Assembly: GCA_050157065.1 (NCBI GenBank)
Contig: CP189573.1
Length of the DNA: 64,000 bases
Reading direction: 5' to 3' (one strand)
Origin: Avipropionibacterium sp050157065
GTDB taxonomy: Bacteria > Actinomycetota > Actinomycetes > Propionibacteriales > Propionibacteriaceae
In this document: positions 41,744-51,700 of the stretch, piece by piece
Numbering within the stretch: the first letter of the stretch is position 1
How the letters are laid out: the number at the start of each line of letters is the position of its first letter
Translations under genes and position numbers: made by a program
Notes under the pieces: model-generated
Seen by the model: only the letters and a program-made list of their open reading frames with translations
Told to the model about the DNA's origin: nothing
Database searches by the model: none

Positions 41744-42982
41744 ATGGAGGAACCGGGGGCACCGCGCGACCGCGAGTTGAACAGTGCCGACCACCTGGCG
41801 TTGATGGCCGGGCATGCCGCCCACAACTACGCCCCGCTCGACGTGGTGATCGCGTCCGGGGAGGGGGCGTGGGTGACCGACGTGGACGGCCGGCGTTACC
41901 TGGACGCGTTGGCCGGCTACTCGGCGTTGAACTTCGGGCACCGCCACCCACAGTTGATCAAGGTCGCGGTCGACCAGCTGCACCGGTTGACGTTGACCAG
42001 CCGAGCCTTCCACGCCGAGCCGCTCGGCCCGTTCTGCCGAGCCCTGGCTGGGCTGACCGGCAAGGACATGGTGCTGCCGATGAACTCCGGGGCGGAGGCC
42101 GTCGAGACCGCTCTCAAGGTGGCGCGGCGATGGGGCCACGACGTCCGTGGCGTCGCCCCCGACCGCGGCACGGTGATCGTGATGGACGGCAACTTCCACG
42201 GGCGGACGACCACGATCATCTCGTTCTCCACCGACGAGGACTCCCGCCGCGGGTTCGGCCCGTACACCCCCGGCTTCACCGTCGTGCCGTACGGCGACGT
42301 CGAGGCGATCCGGCAGGCGATCACCGACGACACCGTCGCGGTGCTGCTGGAGCCGATCCAGGGCGAGGCGGGGGTGATCATCCCGCCCGACGGATTCCTG
42401 CGGGAGGTCCGCGAGCTGTGCACCCGGGACGGTGTGCTGCTGATCGCCGACGAGATCCAGTCCGGGCTGGCGCGCACCGGCCGTACCTTCGCCTGCGACC
42501 ACGAGGACGTCGCGCCGGACGTGTACGTGCTGGGCAAGGCGCTCGGTGGCGGCATCATGCCGGTGTCGGCGATCGCGGCCGACCGGGCGGTGATGGACGT
42601 GATCACTCCCGGTTCGCACGGCTCCACCTTCGGTGGCAACCCGCTGGCCGCCGCGATCGGACACGAAGTCGTACGCATGCTGTCGACCGGACACTGGCAG
42701 CAGCGGGCCACCGAACTGGGGGCCGTGCTCACCGCCGGGCTGCAGTCGCTCACCGACGTCGGCGTCGTGGCCGTACGGTCCCGCGGCCTGTGGGCCGGCG
42801 TCGACATCGACCAGACCCTGATGTCGGGCAAGGAACTGTGCCGACGGCTGGCCGACCGGGGCGTGCTGGCCAAGGACACCCACGGGTCGACGATCCGGTT
42901 GGCGCCACCATTGGTGGTGGAGGACGCCGACCTGGAGCTGTTGGTCGACACGCTGCGTACCGTCCTCGTCGCGGCCGGATGA
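41744..42982 (+). CDS. rocD: Ornithine aminotransferase
   Basis: 412-residue class III PLP aminotransferase that converts ornithine to glutamate semialdehyde. The PLP lysine is Lys265 in VLGKALGGG, with LLIADEIQSGLARTG and HGSTFGGNPLA before and after, in good match to RocD. LNFGHRHPQL and the MNSGAEAVETALK phosphate loop are also present. It belongs to arginine/proline catabolism; no arginase or rocA gene is nearby. Other class III aminotransferases are less likely given the strong RocD-style blocks. Confidence 0.88.
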   Translation: MEEPGAPRDRELNSADHLALMAGHAAHNYAPLDVVIASGEGAWVTDVDGRRYLDALAGYSALNFGHRHPQLIKVAVDQLHRLTLTSRAFHAEPLGPFCRALAGLTGKDMVLPMNSGAEAVETALKVARRWGHDVRGVAPDRGTVIVMDGNFHGRTTTIISFSTDEDSRRGFGPYTPGFTVVPYGDVEAIRQAITDDTVAVLLEPIQGEAGVIIPPDGFLREVRELCTRDGVLLIADEIQSGLARTGRTFACDHEDVAPDVYVLGKALGGGIMPVSAIAADRAVMDVITPGSHGSTFGGNPLAAAIGHEVVRMLSTGHWQQRATELGAVLTAGLQSLTDVGVVAVRSRGLWAGVDIDQTLMSGKELCRRLADRGVLAKDTHGSTIRLAPPLVVEDADLELLVDTLRTVLVAAG

Positions 42983-43045
42983 CCCGAACCCCACCCGGTG
43001 AACCGATGCTGTCGCCCGGGAGCCGGTCTCAGTAGGCTCCTCGAC

Positions 43046-44062
43046 ATGGACGCGGAGCCGACACGGCGCTTCAGCCCCCGACGGGTGATCATGGTGGGTG
43101 CAGCTGCCGTGGTGGTGATGATCACCGCGGTCTGCCTGTTGTCGCCGTGGCCGGCCACCCTGGTGATCCGTGCCGTCTTCGACAACGGGGCACAGCAGCT
43201 GCGCGACCAGATGCGACGCAACCAACCCGAGCTGCCCATCGAGTCCCGGCACGACGTACCGTACGGCGACGGCCGCGACATGATCATGGACGTGTTCCGC
43301 CCGGGCGGGCAGACCGAGCCGTTGCCGGCGATCGTGTGGATCCACGGTGGTGCGTGGGTCTCCGGCAGCAAGGCGGACGTCGCGCCGTACCTGGAGCTGC
43401 TGGCCCACGACGGCTACGTCGGGATCGGGCTGAACTACACCCGCGGCCCGGAGGCCACCTACCCGACCGCGGTCGAACAGCTCAACGCCGCGCTCGCCCA
43501 CATCAGCGCCAACGCCACCGAGTACGGCGTCGACCCCGACCGGATCGTGCTCGCCGGCGACTCCGCCGGTGCACAACTGGCGAGCCAGCTCGCGACCTTG
43601 ATCACAAACCCCGACTACGCGCGGCTGGCGGAGTTGGCTCCCGGCATCGGGGCGTACCAGCTCGCCGGGGTCGTGCTGCACTGTGGTGTCTACGACCTGG
43701 CCGCGCTGTCGCTGACCGACGGCATCGTCGGCTGGGGTTTCCGGACCGCCATGTGGGCCTACACCGGCCACCGGGACTGGGACGAACGCGCGGCCGTCGA
43801 CATGATGTCGACCAAGAACTGGGTGACGCCCGACTTCCCGCCGACGTTCATCTCCGGTGGCAACGGGGACGGGCTGACCCGGCCGCAGTCGATGGCGATG
43901 GCGCAGGCGCTCTCCCACCACGGGGTCGAGGTGACCGAGCTGTTCTTCCCCGACGACCACGAACCGTCGCTGCCGCACGAGTACCAGTTCCACCTGGACC
44001 TGGCGGATGCGCAGCTGGCGTACGAGCGGACCCTCGGGTTCTTGGGGTCAGTGACGGCATGA
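43046..44062 (+). CDS. Alpha/beta hydrolase (esterase/lipase type), membrane anchored
   Basis: 338 residues. One N-terminal membrane segment (VIMVGAAAVVVMITAVCLLS) leads to an HSL-like alpha/beta hydrolase: oxyanion motif IVWIHGGAWVSG, nucleophile in LAGDSAGAQL and a late His in FFPDDHEPSLPHEYQF. It probably hydrolyses an ester outside the membrane. The ATG at 43046 is preferred to an upstream in-frame codon. Confidence 0.85.
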   Translation: MDAEPTRRFSPRRVIMVGAAAVVVMITAVCLLSPWPATLVIRAVFDNGAQQLRDQMRRNQPELPIESRHDVPYGDGRDMIMDVFRPGGQTEPLPAIVWIHGGAWVSGSKADVAPYLELLAHDGYVGIGLNYTRGPEATYPTAVEQLNAALAHISANATEYGVDPDRIVLAGDSAGAQLASQLATLITNPDYARLAELAPGIGAYQLAGVVLHCGVYDLAALSLTDGIVGWGFRTAMWAYTGHRDWDERAAVDMMSTKNWVTPDFPPTFISGGNGDGLTRPQSMAMAQALSHHGVEVTELFFPDDHEPSLPHEYQFHLDLADAQLAYERTLGFLGSVTA

Positions 44063-44116
44063 GCTCGGGGTCGGCCAGCTGATCGGGGTGGGGTGGGTCG
44101 CCGTAGGGTGTGGGGC

Positions 44117-44290
44117 ATGACGAAGTGGGAGTACGTGACGGTGCCGGTGCTGGTCCACGCGACCAAGCAGATCCTCGACAACTGGGGTGCCGACGGGTGG
44201 GAGCTGGTGCAGGTCGTGCCGGGCATGAACCCGGAGAACCTGGTGGCCTACATGAAGCGGCCGATCCCGTCGGCGGAGCAGGGGTCGTGA
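44117..44290 (+). CDS. DUF4177 family small protein
   Basis: 57 residues: MTKWEYVTVPVLVHATKQIL and WGADGWELVQVVPG, the compact DUF4177 pattern. It overlaps the RidA gene by 4 bp (GTGA). In mycobacteria a similar small gene (Rv3678A) pairs with a RidA gene next to the ArsA-like ATPases. Confidence 0.82.
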   Translation: MTKWEYVTVPVLVHATKQILDNWGADGWELVQVVPGMNPENLVAYMKRPIPSAEQGS

Positions 44291-44775
44291 GCCAGGCGAC
44301 CGCCCGGTTGGCCGAGCTCGGGTTGTCGCTGCCCGAGGTGGCCACCCCGGTCGGGGCCTACGTTCCGGCGCTGCGGTCGGGCAACCAGGTGCTCACCTCC
44401 GGGCAGTTGCCGGTGGTGGACGGAACCCTGCTGCATCCCGGCAAGGTGGGGGACCAGGTCACCGTCGAGCAGGCGTACGCGGCGGCGCGGGTCGCCGCGC
44501 TGAACGCGGTCGCTGCCGCGGCATCGGTCGCCGGTGGCCTGGAGGCCATCAGCCGGGTGGTGCGGGTGATGGTGTTCGTGGCCAGTTCGGCCGACTTCAC
44601 CGATCAGGCCCAGGTGGCGAACGGGGCCAGCGAGCTGGTCGGCGCGATCTTCCCGGGTGGCCACGTGCGCAGTGCGGTCGGGGTGGCGGTGCTGCCGAAG
44701 AACGCACCGGTCGAGGTCGAGCTGGTGGTGGACGCCCCGGAGCAGCCGCGCGCGGTGCCGGTCACTCGCGCCTGA
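44287..44775 (+). CDS. RidA/YjgF-family protein
   Basis: 162 residues. RidA proteins hydrolyse reactive enamine/imine intermediates from PLP enzymes. Visible are LRSGNQVLTSGQLPVVDG, then KVGDQVTVEQAYAAARVAAL, ISRVVRVMVFVASS and VRSAVGVAVLPKNAPVEVEL, where the usual catalytic Arg is the one in VRSAVGV. The GTG start overlaps the DUF4177 stop. The PLP enzyme RocD nearby is a possible source of its substrate. Confidence 0.85.
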   Translation: MSQATARLAELGLSLPEVATPVGAYVPALRSGNQVLTSGQLPVVDGTLLHPGKVGDQVTVEQAYAAARVAALNAVAAAASVAGGLEAISRVVRVMVFVASSADFTDQAQVANGASELVGAIFPGGHVRSAVGVAVLPKNAPVEVELVVDAPEQPRAVPVTRA

Positions 44776-44819
44776 GCTGCACGGTCGGGCCCGATCCGAT
44801 ACGAGCGGTCAGCCGATCC

Positions 44820-45671
44820 TCACCAGCCGATGGAGGCCAGGTAGGCCCGCGACTCACGGACGCAGTCCATCGCGTCGCGGCCGTAGGTGTTGTCCTGCTC
44901 GATGAAGAAGAAGTCGGCGCCGGCCTTCTCGGCGGCCGGCATCAGCGCGGGCCAGTTCATGTTGCCCTGCCCGACCTCCGCGAACTGCACGATCTCGGAG
45001 AACAGCCGCATGTAGCCGGCCATGTCGCCGTTCTTGCGCATCTCGATCGCTTCGGGCGGCAGCGGGGTGACCCGGTAGTCCTTGACGTGGATCAGCTTGC
45101 ACACCCCGCTGTAGGCCTCGAGCATGTCCAGCGGCGCCATCCCGCCACGCTGCACCCAGTGCAGGTCGACCTCGAACTTCATCGACGGCGCGACCCGGCG
45201 GACGATGTCGAAGATCCGCTCCCCGTCGAACTGGGCCAGATCGACGTGGTGGTTGTGGTAGCAGAGCGTGATGCCCTCCTCGGCGAGCCGTGCGGCCACC
45301 GGCTCGCAGGCCGCGGCGAACGCCTCGGTGCCCTCCTTCGTCGACATCGCCTCGGCCGGCATCATGCCGATCCGCAGGTAGTGGGTGCCGAGCCGCTTGC
45401 AGTCGGCCACGATCTTGTCGTAGTCGCGGTCGAGGGCGTCGGTGTTGGGGCTGGCGGTGGCCGCCTCCAGGGCGACGCTCAACGCGCCGACGGTCAGCCC
45501 GAGTTCGGAGACCGCACGCTCCAGGGCGGCGGTGTTCTCCTCCGACATGGCGATCTGGGACACCTCCACCGCCTTCAGGTCGGCGGCGACGAACTCCTCC
45601 AACAGCGGGTACATGCCCTCCTTGGCGACTCGGTCCTTGAACATCATCATCTGTACGCCCAGTTGTGCCAT
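44820..45671 (-). CDS. Sugar phosphate isomerase/epimerase-like TIM-barrel protein
   Basis: 283 residues of the AP endonuclease 2/xylose isomerase-like barrel family. Metal-site residues are visible in TLCYHNHHVDLAQF, FEVDLHWVQRGG, KLIHVKDYR and FFFIEQDNTYGRD. Members act in inositol and sugar catabolism, where they are often next to Gfo/Idh/MocA dehydrogenases. The ATG at 45671 with GGAAGG 9 nt upstream is chosen over a GTG at 45680. First gene of the accessory block after RidA. Confidence 0.87.
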   Translation of the reverse strand: MAQLGVQMMMFKDRVAKEGMYPLLEEFVAADLKAVEVSQIAMSEENTAALERAVSELGLTVGALSVALEAATASPNTDALDRDYDKIVADCKRLGTHYLRIGMMPAEAMSTKEGTEAFAAACEPVAARLAEEGITLCYHNHHVDLAQFDGERIFDIVRRVAPSMKFEVDLHWVQRGGMAPLDMLEAYSGVCKLIHVKDYRVTPLPPEAIEMRKNGDMAGYMRLFSEIVQFAEVGQGNMNWPALMPAAEKAGADFFFIEQDNTYGRDAMDCVRESRAYLASIGW

Positions 45672-45787
45672 GGTGTGCACCCTTCCGTGAGGTCCGTGTG
45701 GTTCGAGCCTATGGGACGCGCTCCCGTCACCGGCGCCAGGCCCGAGCGCCCCGTAGAGTGCCGTCCGTGGTGTGTTCGATCGAGGTG

Positions 45788-48700
45788 ATGTCCGCTCCCA
45801 CGCTCAACTACGCCATGAGCCACAACGAGCTGCCGTTCCTGGACCGGGTCGTGATCATCAACCGATCGGCCGAGGCACTCGAAGAGGTGGTGCTCACCGT
45901 CGAGGTGCGCGACGACCACGGCCAGTTGGTGAGCCGCCCGTACAACCGGAACCTGGACCTGCCGCCGAGTCTCCCGGTCACCCTCGACAGCCCCGACATC
46001 CGGCTCGACCCGCGTCAGCTGTCGACCCTGGAGGAGGAGACCGGCGCCGAGATCATCGTCCGGGTCGTCGCCGGGGTCGCCGGGCCGAGCGGCCCCGCCG
46101 GGCAGCAGCTCGGCATCAGCCACTCCCCGCTCGACCTGCTCGCGGCCCGGCAGTGGCAGTTCGATCCGCGGGCACCGCTGCTGTCGCTGGAACTGCTGGC
46201 CGCCTTCGTCCAGCCGAACCACCCGGCGATCGGGGCGTTGCTCAGCGCCACCGCCGAACGGCTCGCCGACCCGCGATGGGTGAACCGGCGACCCCGCGAC
46301 GAACGGTCGGCCGAGTCGCGGACCGGCGGGGGATCACTGGACACCACCGAGGTCAGTCCACAGCGGATCGACGAGATCGTCGAGGCACTGGTCGAGGTGA
46401 CCTTCGAGCACGGGATCCACTACGCGGCCCCGCCGGCGAGTTGGGGGTACGGGCAGAAGGTGCGCACCCCGGGTGACGTGCTGGACGGCAAGCTCGGCAC
46501 CTGCCTCGACACCACGATGCTGTTGGCCGCCGCGTTGGAGCAGCTCGGCATCGGTCCGGTGCTCTGGATCGCCACCGGGCATGCGTTCCTGGGCTACTGG
46601 CGTCGCGCCGGCCACCACCTGCCCGATGCGGCCAGCCTGCAGGTCGCCCCTGCTGTCAACGCTGTTGATCTTGGTCTGGTCGGCGTGGTCGAGACCACCT
46701 TCGTGACGGCTGAACGTACCCCTGACCGCGATGTCGCCCGGCGGGCCCGCCAGGCGCCGATCGACACCTGGCTGCGGGGCCGGTCCTCGGACCTGGTCGG
46801 GGTGGTCGACGTCGCCGAGGCCCGCTTGATGAAGGTGCTGCCGGTGCCGGCGCGCCAGGTGCGCCCCGACGGCGTGGTCGAGGTCGTCGAGTACCGGCCG
46901 GCCGAGCCTGCGCCGGCCGCCGCCCCGCTTCCGGCGGCGACGTCCCCGGCCGAGCCCGGCGCGACACCCCGGCCGGTCACCCCCGTCCCACCCCGGGTGC
47001 AGCAGTGGAAGAACTCGTTGCTCGACCTGACACTGCGCAACAAGCTGCTCAACATGGGGTCGACGTCGTCGCAGCTGCCGCTGGTGCTGCCACCCGAGCA
47101 CCTGGGTGTGCTGGCCGACCACCTGCAGAGTGAACGGTCCGTGGTGATCCGGGCGCTGGACGACCTGACCGGTCAGGTCGCGACCAAGGACGCGACCGAT
47201 GCGTGGTCGCTGCCCGGCGACGTGCTGCGGACCATGCTGACCCAGCGGGCCACCATCTACTCCGGCGCCCCGGAGCCGTTCCACCGCCGGACCGTCGACG
47301 CACTGCGCTACCGCGCCCGGACCATCACCCAGGAGACCGGCGCGAACCCGCTGATGGTGACGCTGGGCCGACTCGAGTGGCAGCTGGCCGACCGTGACCT
47401 GGTGGCGCCGCTGCTGCTCTGCCCGGTCGAGGTGCGCGGCACCGTGATGCCGTTCCGGATCGCGTACGACACCAGTGGCCAGATCACGCTCAACCTGTCG
47501 CTGATGGAGAAGCTGCGTCACGAGTTCGGCCTGGTGATCCCCGGGCTCGACCCGTTGCCGGCAGGTGCCGACGGTGGGGTCGACGTCGACGCGGTGGTCC
47601 GGATCGTGCGGGAGGCGCTCGTCGCCGGTGACCTGCCGTTCCGGGTGGCCAGCGAGGCCCGGCTGGCGGCGGTGCAGTTCACCGGGTACCTGTTGTGGCG
47701 CGACCTTGATCAACACTGGGAGCAGTTCTGTGAGGTGCCGCTGGTCAAGCACCTGGTGTACACCCCGACTCTGCCGTGGCGCGGCGACGACCCCGAACCG
47801 GCACCGGACACCGAGGCGGACGTGCCGGACCTGTCGGACGACCCGGACGGCTTGACCGGGGCGGACGGGATGAACGCGGTGGACGCCAGTGCCGCCGGGC
47901 CCGGCCTGGCCGACCTCGACGACGTGGTGGCCGCCTGCCCGATCCCGGCGGACGGATCGCAGGCGGTCGCGGTCGCCAGTGCCCGCGCCGGTCGCAACTT
48001 CGTGCTGGAGGGGCCACCGGGGACGGGGAAGTCGCAGACGATCACCAACATCGTGGCCGATCAACTCGCCCAGGGCCGCTCGGTGCTGTTCGTCGCGGAG
48101 AAGGGGGCCGCCCTCGACGTCGTACGGCAGCGGCTCGGCGATGCGGGGCTGCTGCCGTTCACCTTGGACCTGCACGACCGGAACGCCCGCCCCACCCAGG
48201 TGCGCGCCAAGCTGGCCGCGGCGCTGCGGCAGACGCCTGAGGTCGACACCGACGGCTACCGCGTCGACGCCGCCGCGGTCACCACCACGGCTCGCACGCT
48301 GTCGCGCTACGCCGAGCAGCTGCACGCCCCGAACGTTGCCGGGCTGTCGCTCTACCAGGCGCGGAACCGGCTGCTGGCCCAGGGCGAGGGGACGGCGTTG
48401 ACGATCTCTTCCGCCGAACTGGCGGCGCTGAGCCCGGCGGCCTCCGACGCCGTCCGCCGGGCCGTCACCGAGTCCATCCCGTTGCTCGCCGAGCTGGGCG
48501 ATGCCGACGACCAGCCTTGGTCGTTCGTCCGTACGCTGCCTGACCTCAGCGCTCTCCCCGCGCTGCTGGAGCGGGCGGACCGGACCGTGGCCCGGGTCCG
48601 TGCCGATGTCGCCGGGCCGGCGGCCGACGTGGTGCGACGGGCCCGGACGGTCGCCGAGATCGCAACCCTGCAACGGCTTCTGGGGTCCGGGGCCAGTCCC

Positions 48701-51700
48701 GACCAGCTCGACCGGACCCGTGCCGCGACCTGGCAACAGGCTCGCCAGGAGCTGCAGGGACGCACCGATCGGCTGGTGGCAACAGCGGCACCGATGCTGC
48801 AGCAGTTCACCCCGGAGGTGTTCCATGTTGATCTTGCTCCGGTGCGGCAGGAGCTCCGGATCGCGGCCTCGTCGTTCTTCATCGGCCGCAAGGGGCGCAT
48901 CCTGCGGGCGGCCGCCCCGGTTCTTGATCACCTCCGACCAGGAGTCGACCTCAGGCCCCGCGACCTGCCTGACCTGGTGGAGCAGCTGGCCGCGATCGCG
49001 GGGGACCACCGCGCCCTGGTGGCCGCGTGGCGGGCGATGCCGGCGCTGTCCCACCTGCCCGACGACCTGCTGCTGGTCGACGAGAGCAACCGCCGCCGAC
49101 TGGCCGACACGTTGGCCGGGATCGAGGCCGACCAGGCCGCGGTCCAGCAACTGCCCGCCGAGCTGGTCGCCGACGCCCGCCGCTGTCGTCGCGACGGGCA
49201 CCTGCTCGGGGCAACCGGCGCCGAGGCCGTCGCCGCGGCCGGGCAGGCCCTCGGTCGGGTGTTCGCCGCCACCGGGAGTGGCCCCGACGACCAACGCCGC
49301 CTCGCCACCGCCGCCGCGTTGGTGGAGTCGGGGTCGGCGCCGGGCGAGGCGGAGTCGGACGCCGCCCAGGGGCTGGTGGAAGCCTGGGCGGCCACGGCCG
49401 CGGGACGGGAGACCGACCGCGCCAGCTGGACGCTGTTGCGTCGTTGGGTCGCGGTGCGCGACGGTCTCGCCCCACTCGACGACACCCTGCCGACCGCCCG
49501 GGACCAACTGCTCGCCAAGACGGTGTCGGCGCAGGAAGCGGCAGCCGGCCTGGAACGCGGCATCGCCCGGGCGACCGTCGACGAACGGTGGGAGGCCGGT
49601 GGGTTCACCACGTTCGACCCGGAGTCCCACGACCGGACGGCGTCCCGGTTCGTCGCCTCGGCCGACCGACTGCGACAGGACCTGCGCACCGTGCTGCCGG
49701 CCGCGGTGGTGGAGCGTCGCCCCTTCGGCAACGGTGGCGCGATGGCGCGCGCCGGGGTCGGCCGGGTCGGGGCGTTGGAACGTGAGGTCGGCCGCAGTCG
49801 CGGTGGGTTGTCGGTGCGTCGACTGATCGAGAAGTTCGGCAAGGTGATCGGTGAGGTCACCCCGTGCGTACTCGTCAGCCCCGACTCGTTGGCCCGGTTC
49901 ATCGCGCCGGGGGCGATGACCTTCGATCTGGTCGTGTTCGACGAGGCATCCCAGATCCGTGTCCCGGATGCGATCGGGGCGATCGGCCGGGCTCGTGCGG
50001 TGGTGGTGGCCGGTGACTCCAAGCAGATGCCTCCCACCTCGATGTTCACCGAGTCGGAGACCGACGTCGAGGTCGACCCCGACGACGACTACGCCGTGGT
50101 CACCGACGAGGAGAGCATCCTGTCCGAGGCGGTGCAGGCACGCGTCCCCCGGCTGTGGTTGTCGTGGCACTACCGCAGTCGCGACGAGTCGTTGATCAGC
50201 TTCAGCAACCGCGAGTACTACGACGGCCGGTTGGCCTCCTTCCCCGCCGTGCCGGGCGCGTCGGACGATCTCGGTCTCAGCTTCACGCGGGTGCCGGGAC
50301 GCTTCATCCGGTCGGTCCGCAAGGGCGAGGACGAACTGTCGGAGGATGATCAACAGCTGCTGGCCGAGTTGCCGCCGGCGGCCCGCCGGGCGGCGCAGGA
50401 CCGTTCCCTGCTGCGGACCAACCCGGTCGAGGCGGTCGCCGTCGTGCAGGAGGTGCTGCGCCGCTGGGAACGTCGCGAACGATCGATCGGCGTCGTCACG
50501 TTCAACGTCCAGCAGCGCGGGCTGATCGAGCGGATGTTGTGGGAGTCGGAGGTGCCGGGGGTCGCCGAGTCGCTCGCCGAACGCAGTGACGGACTGTTCG
50601 TCAAGAACCTGGAGAACGTACAGGGCGACGAGCGGGACGTGATCCTGTTCTCCACCGGGTTCTCCGCCAACCACAAGGGCGTGTTGCCGCTCAACTTCGG
50701 GCCACTCAACCGGTCCGGGGGCGAGCGTCGGCTGAACGTCGCGATCACCCGCGCCCGGCGCCGGGTGATGGTGTTCTCGTCCTTCGACCCCGAGGACATG
50801 CGGGTCGAGCAGACCTCCTCGGTCGGGCTCAAACACCTCCGCGCCTACCTGGAGGTGGCCCGCGACGGCCACGCGATCGATCCCGATGACGGCACCCCTG
50901 CGGTCGCCGCCTCACGGGTCGTGGTGGATCGACACCGGGACGCCATTGCCGCGGCGCTGCGGGCGAACGGGCTGACCGTACGGACCGGGCTCGGGCTCTC
51001 GGAGTTCCAGGTCGACCTCGCCGTCGGCGTCGGGGACAGCCCGGTGTTGGCGGTGCTGCTCGACTCACCGGCCTGGCGGGCCCGGTTGACCACCGGTGAC
51101 CGGGACGCGTTGCCGTACACGGTGTTGCGGTCGTTGATGGGGTGGCCCGGGGTGTCACGGATCTGGCTGCCGGACTGGCTGACCGACCCGGACCGCGTGG
51201 TCGCCCGGATCACCGAGGAGGCCAACCGGGCGCACCTGAATCCCCACCAGGTGGGAGAACGCTGGGTCGTCACCAGTGACCGGCTGGTCGGCACCGATGA
51301 CCCCGAGCCCACACCCGAGGCGCCGGCAGCCGCGACCACCGATGGCGACCCGACCGATGCCGACGATGCCGGACCGGTGGATGAGCCCGGCGGCACGGAA
51401 ACCCCGACCGATGATGGATCCGCTGCGTCGGAGACGGAAGCCGACGGGGGCCGTGTCGAGTTGCCGGTGGCGCTGGGCGGCGCCGCCGACGAGTCGCAGG
51501 GTGTCGACTTCGTCCCCTTCGAGCCACGGCGCCGCGGTGGTCGTGGGTCGTTGGACGCCGCGCTGCGACGCCCGGAGAAGGTCCGTGAGTTGATCATGGA
51601 CATCGTGGCGACCGAGGGGCCGATCACCCCGGTCCGGCTGGCCCGCCACTTCGTGGGCTGTTACGGCCTGACCCGGCTGACCGCGAGCAGGCAGGCCGAG

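Noticed and set aside
41222..43993. Minus-strand open frame of about 920 codons across Usp, rocD and the hydrolase
   Set aside because: It spans three recognised genes in antisense and has shadow composition; no start signal or motif supports it.
46334..50872. Very long minus-strand open frame (about 1500 codons) opposite the helicase-nuclease gene
   Set aside because: It is Arg/Gly/His/Pro-rich with no family motif, lies wholly antisense to a gene with clear domains, and follows from the high GC at third positions.
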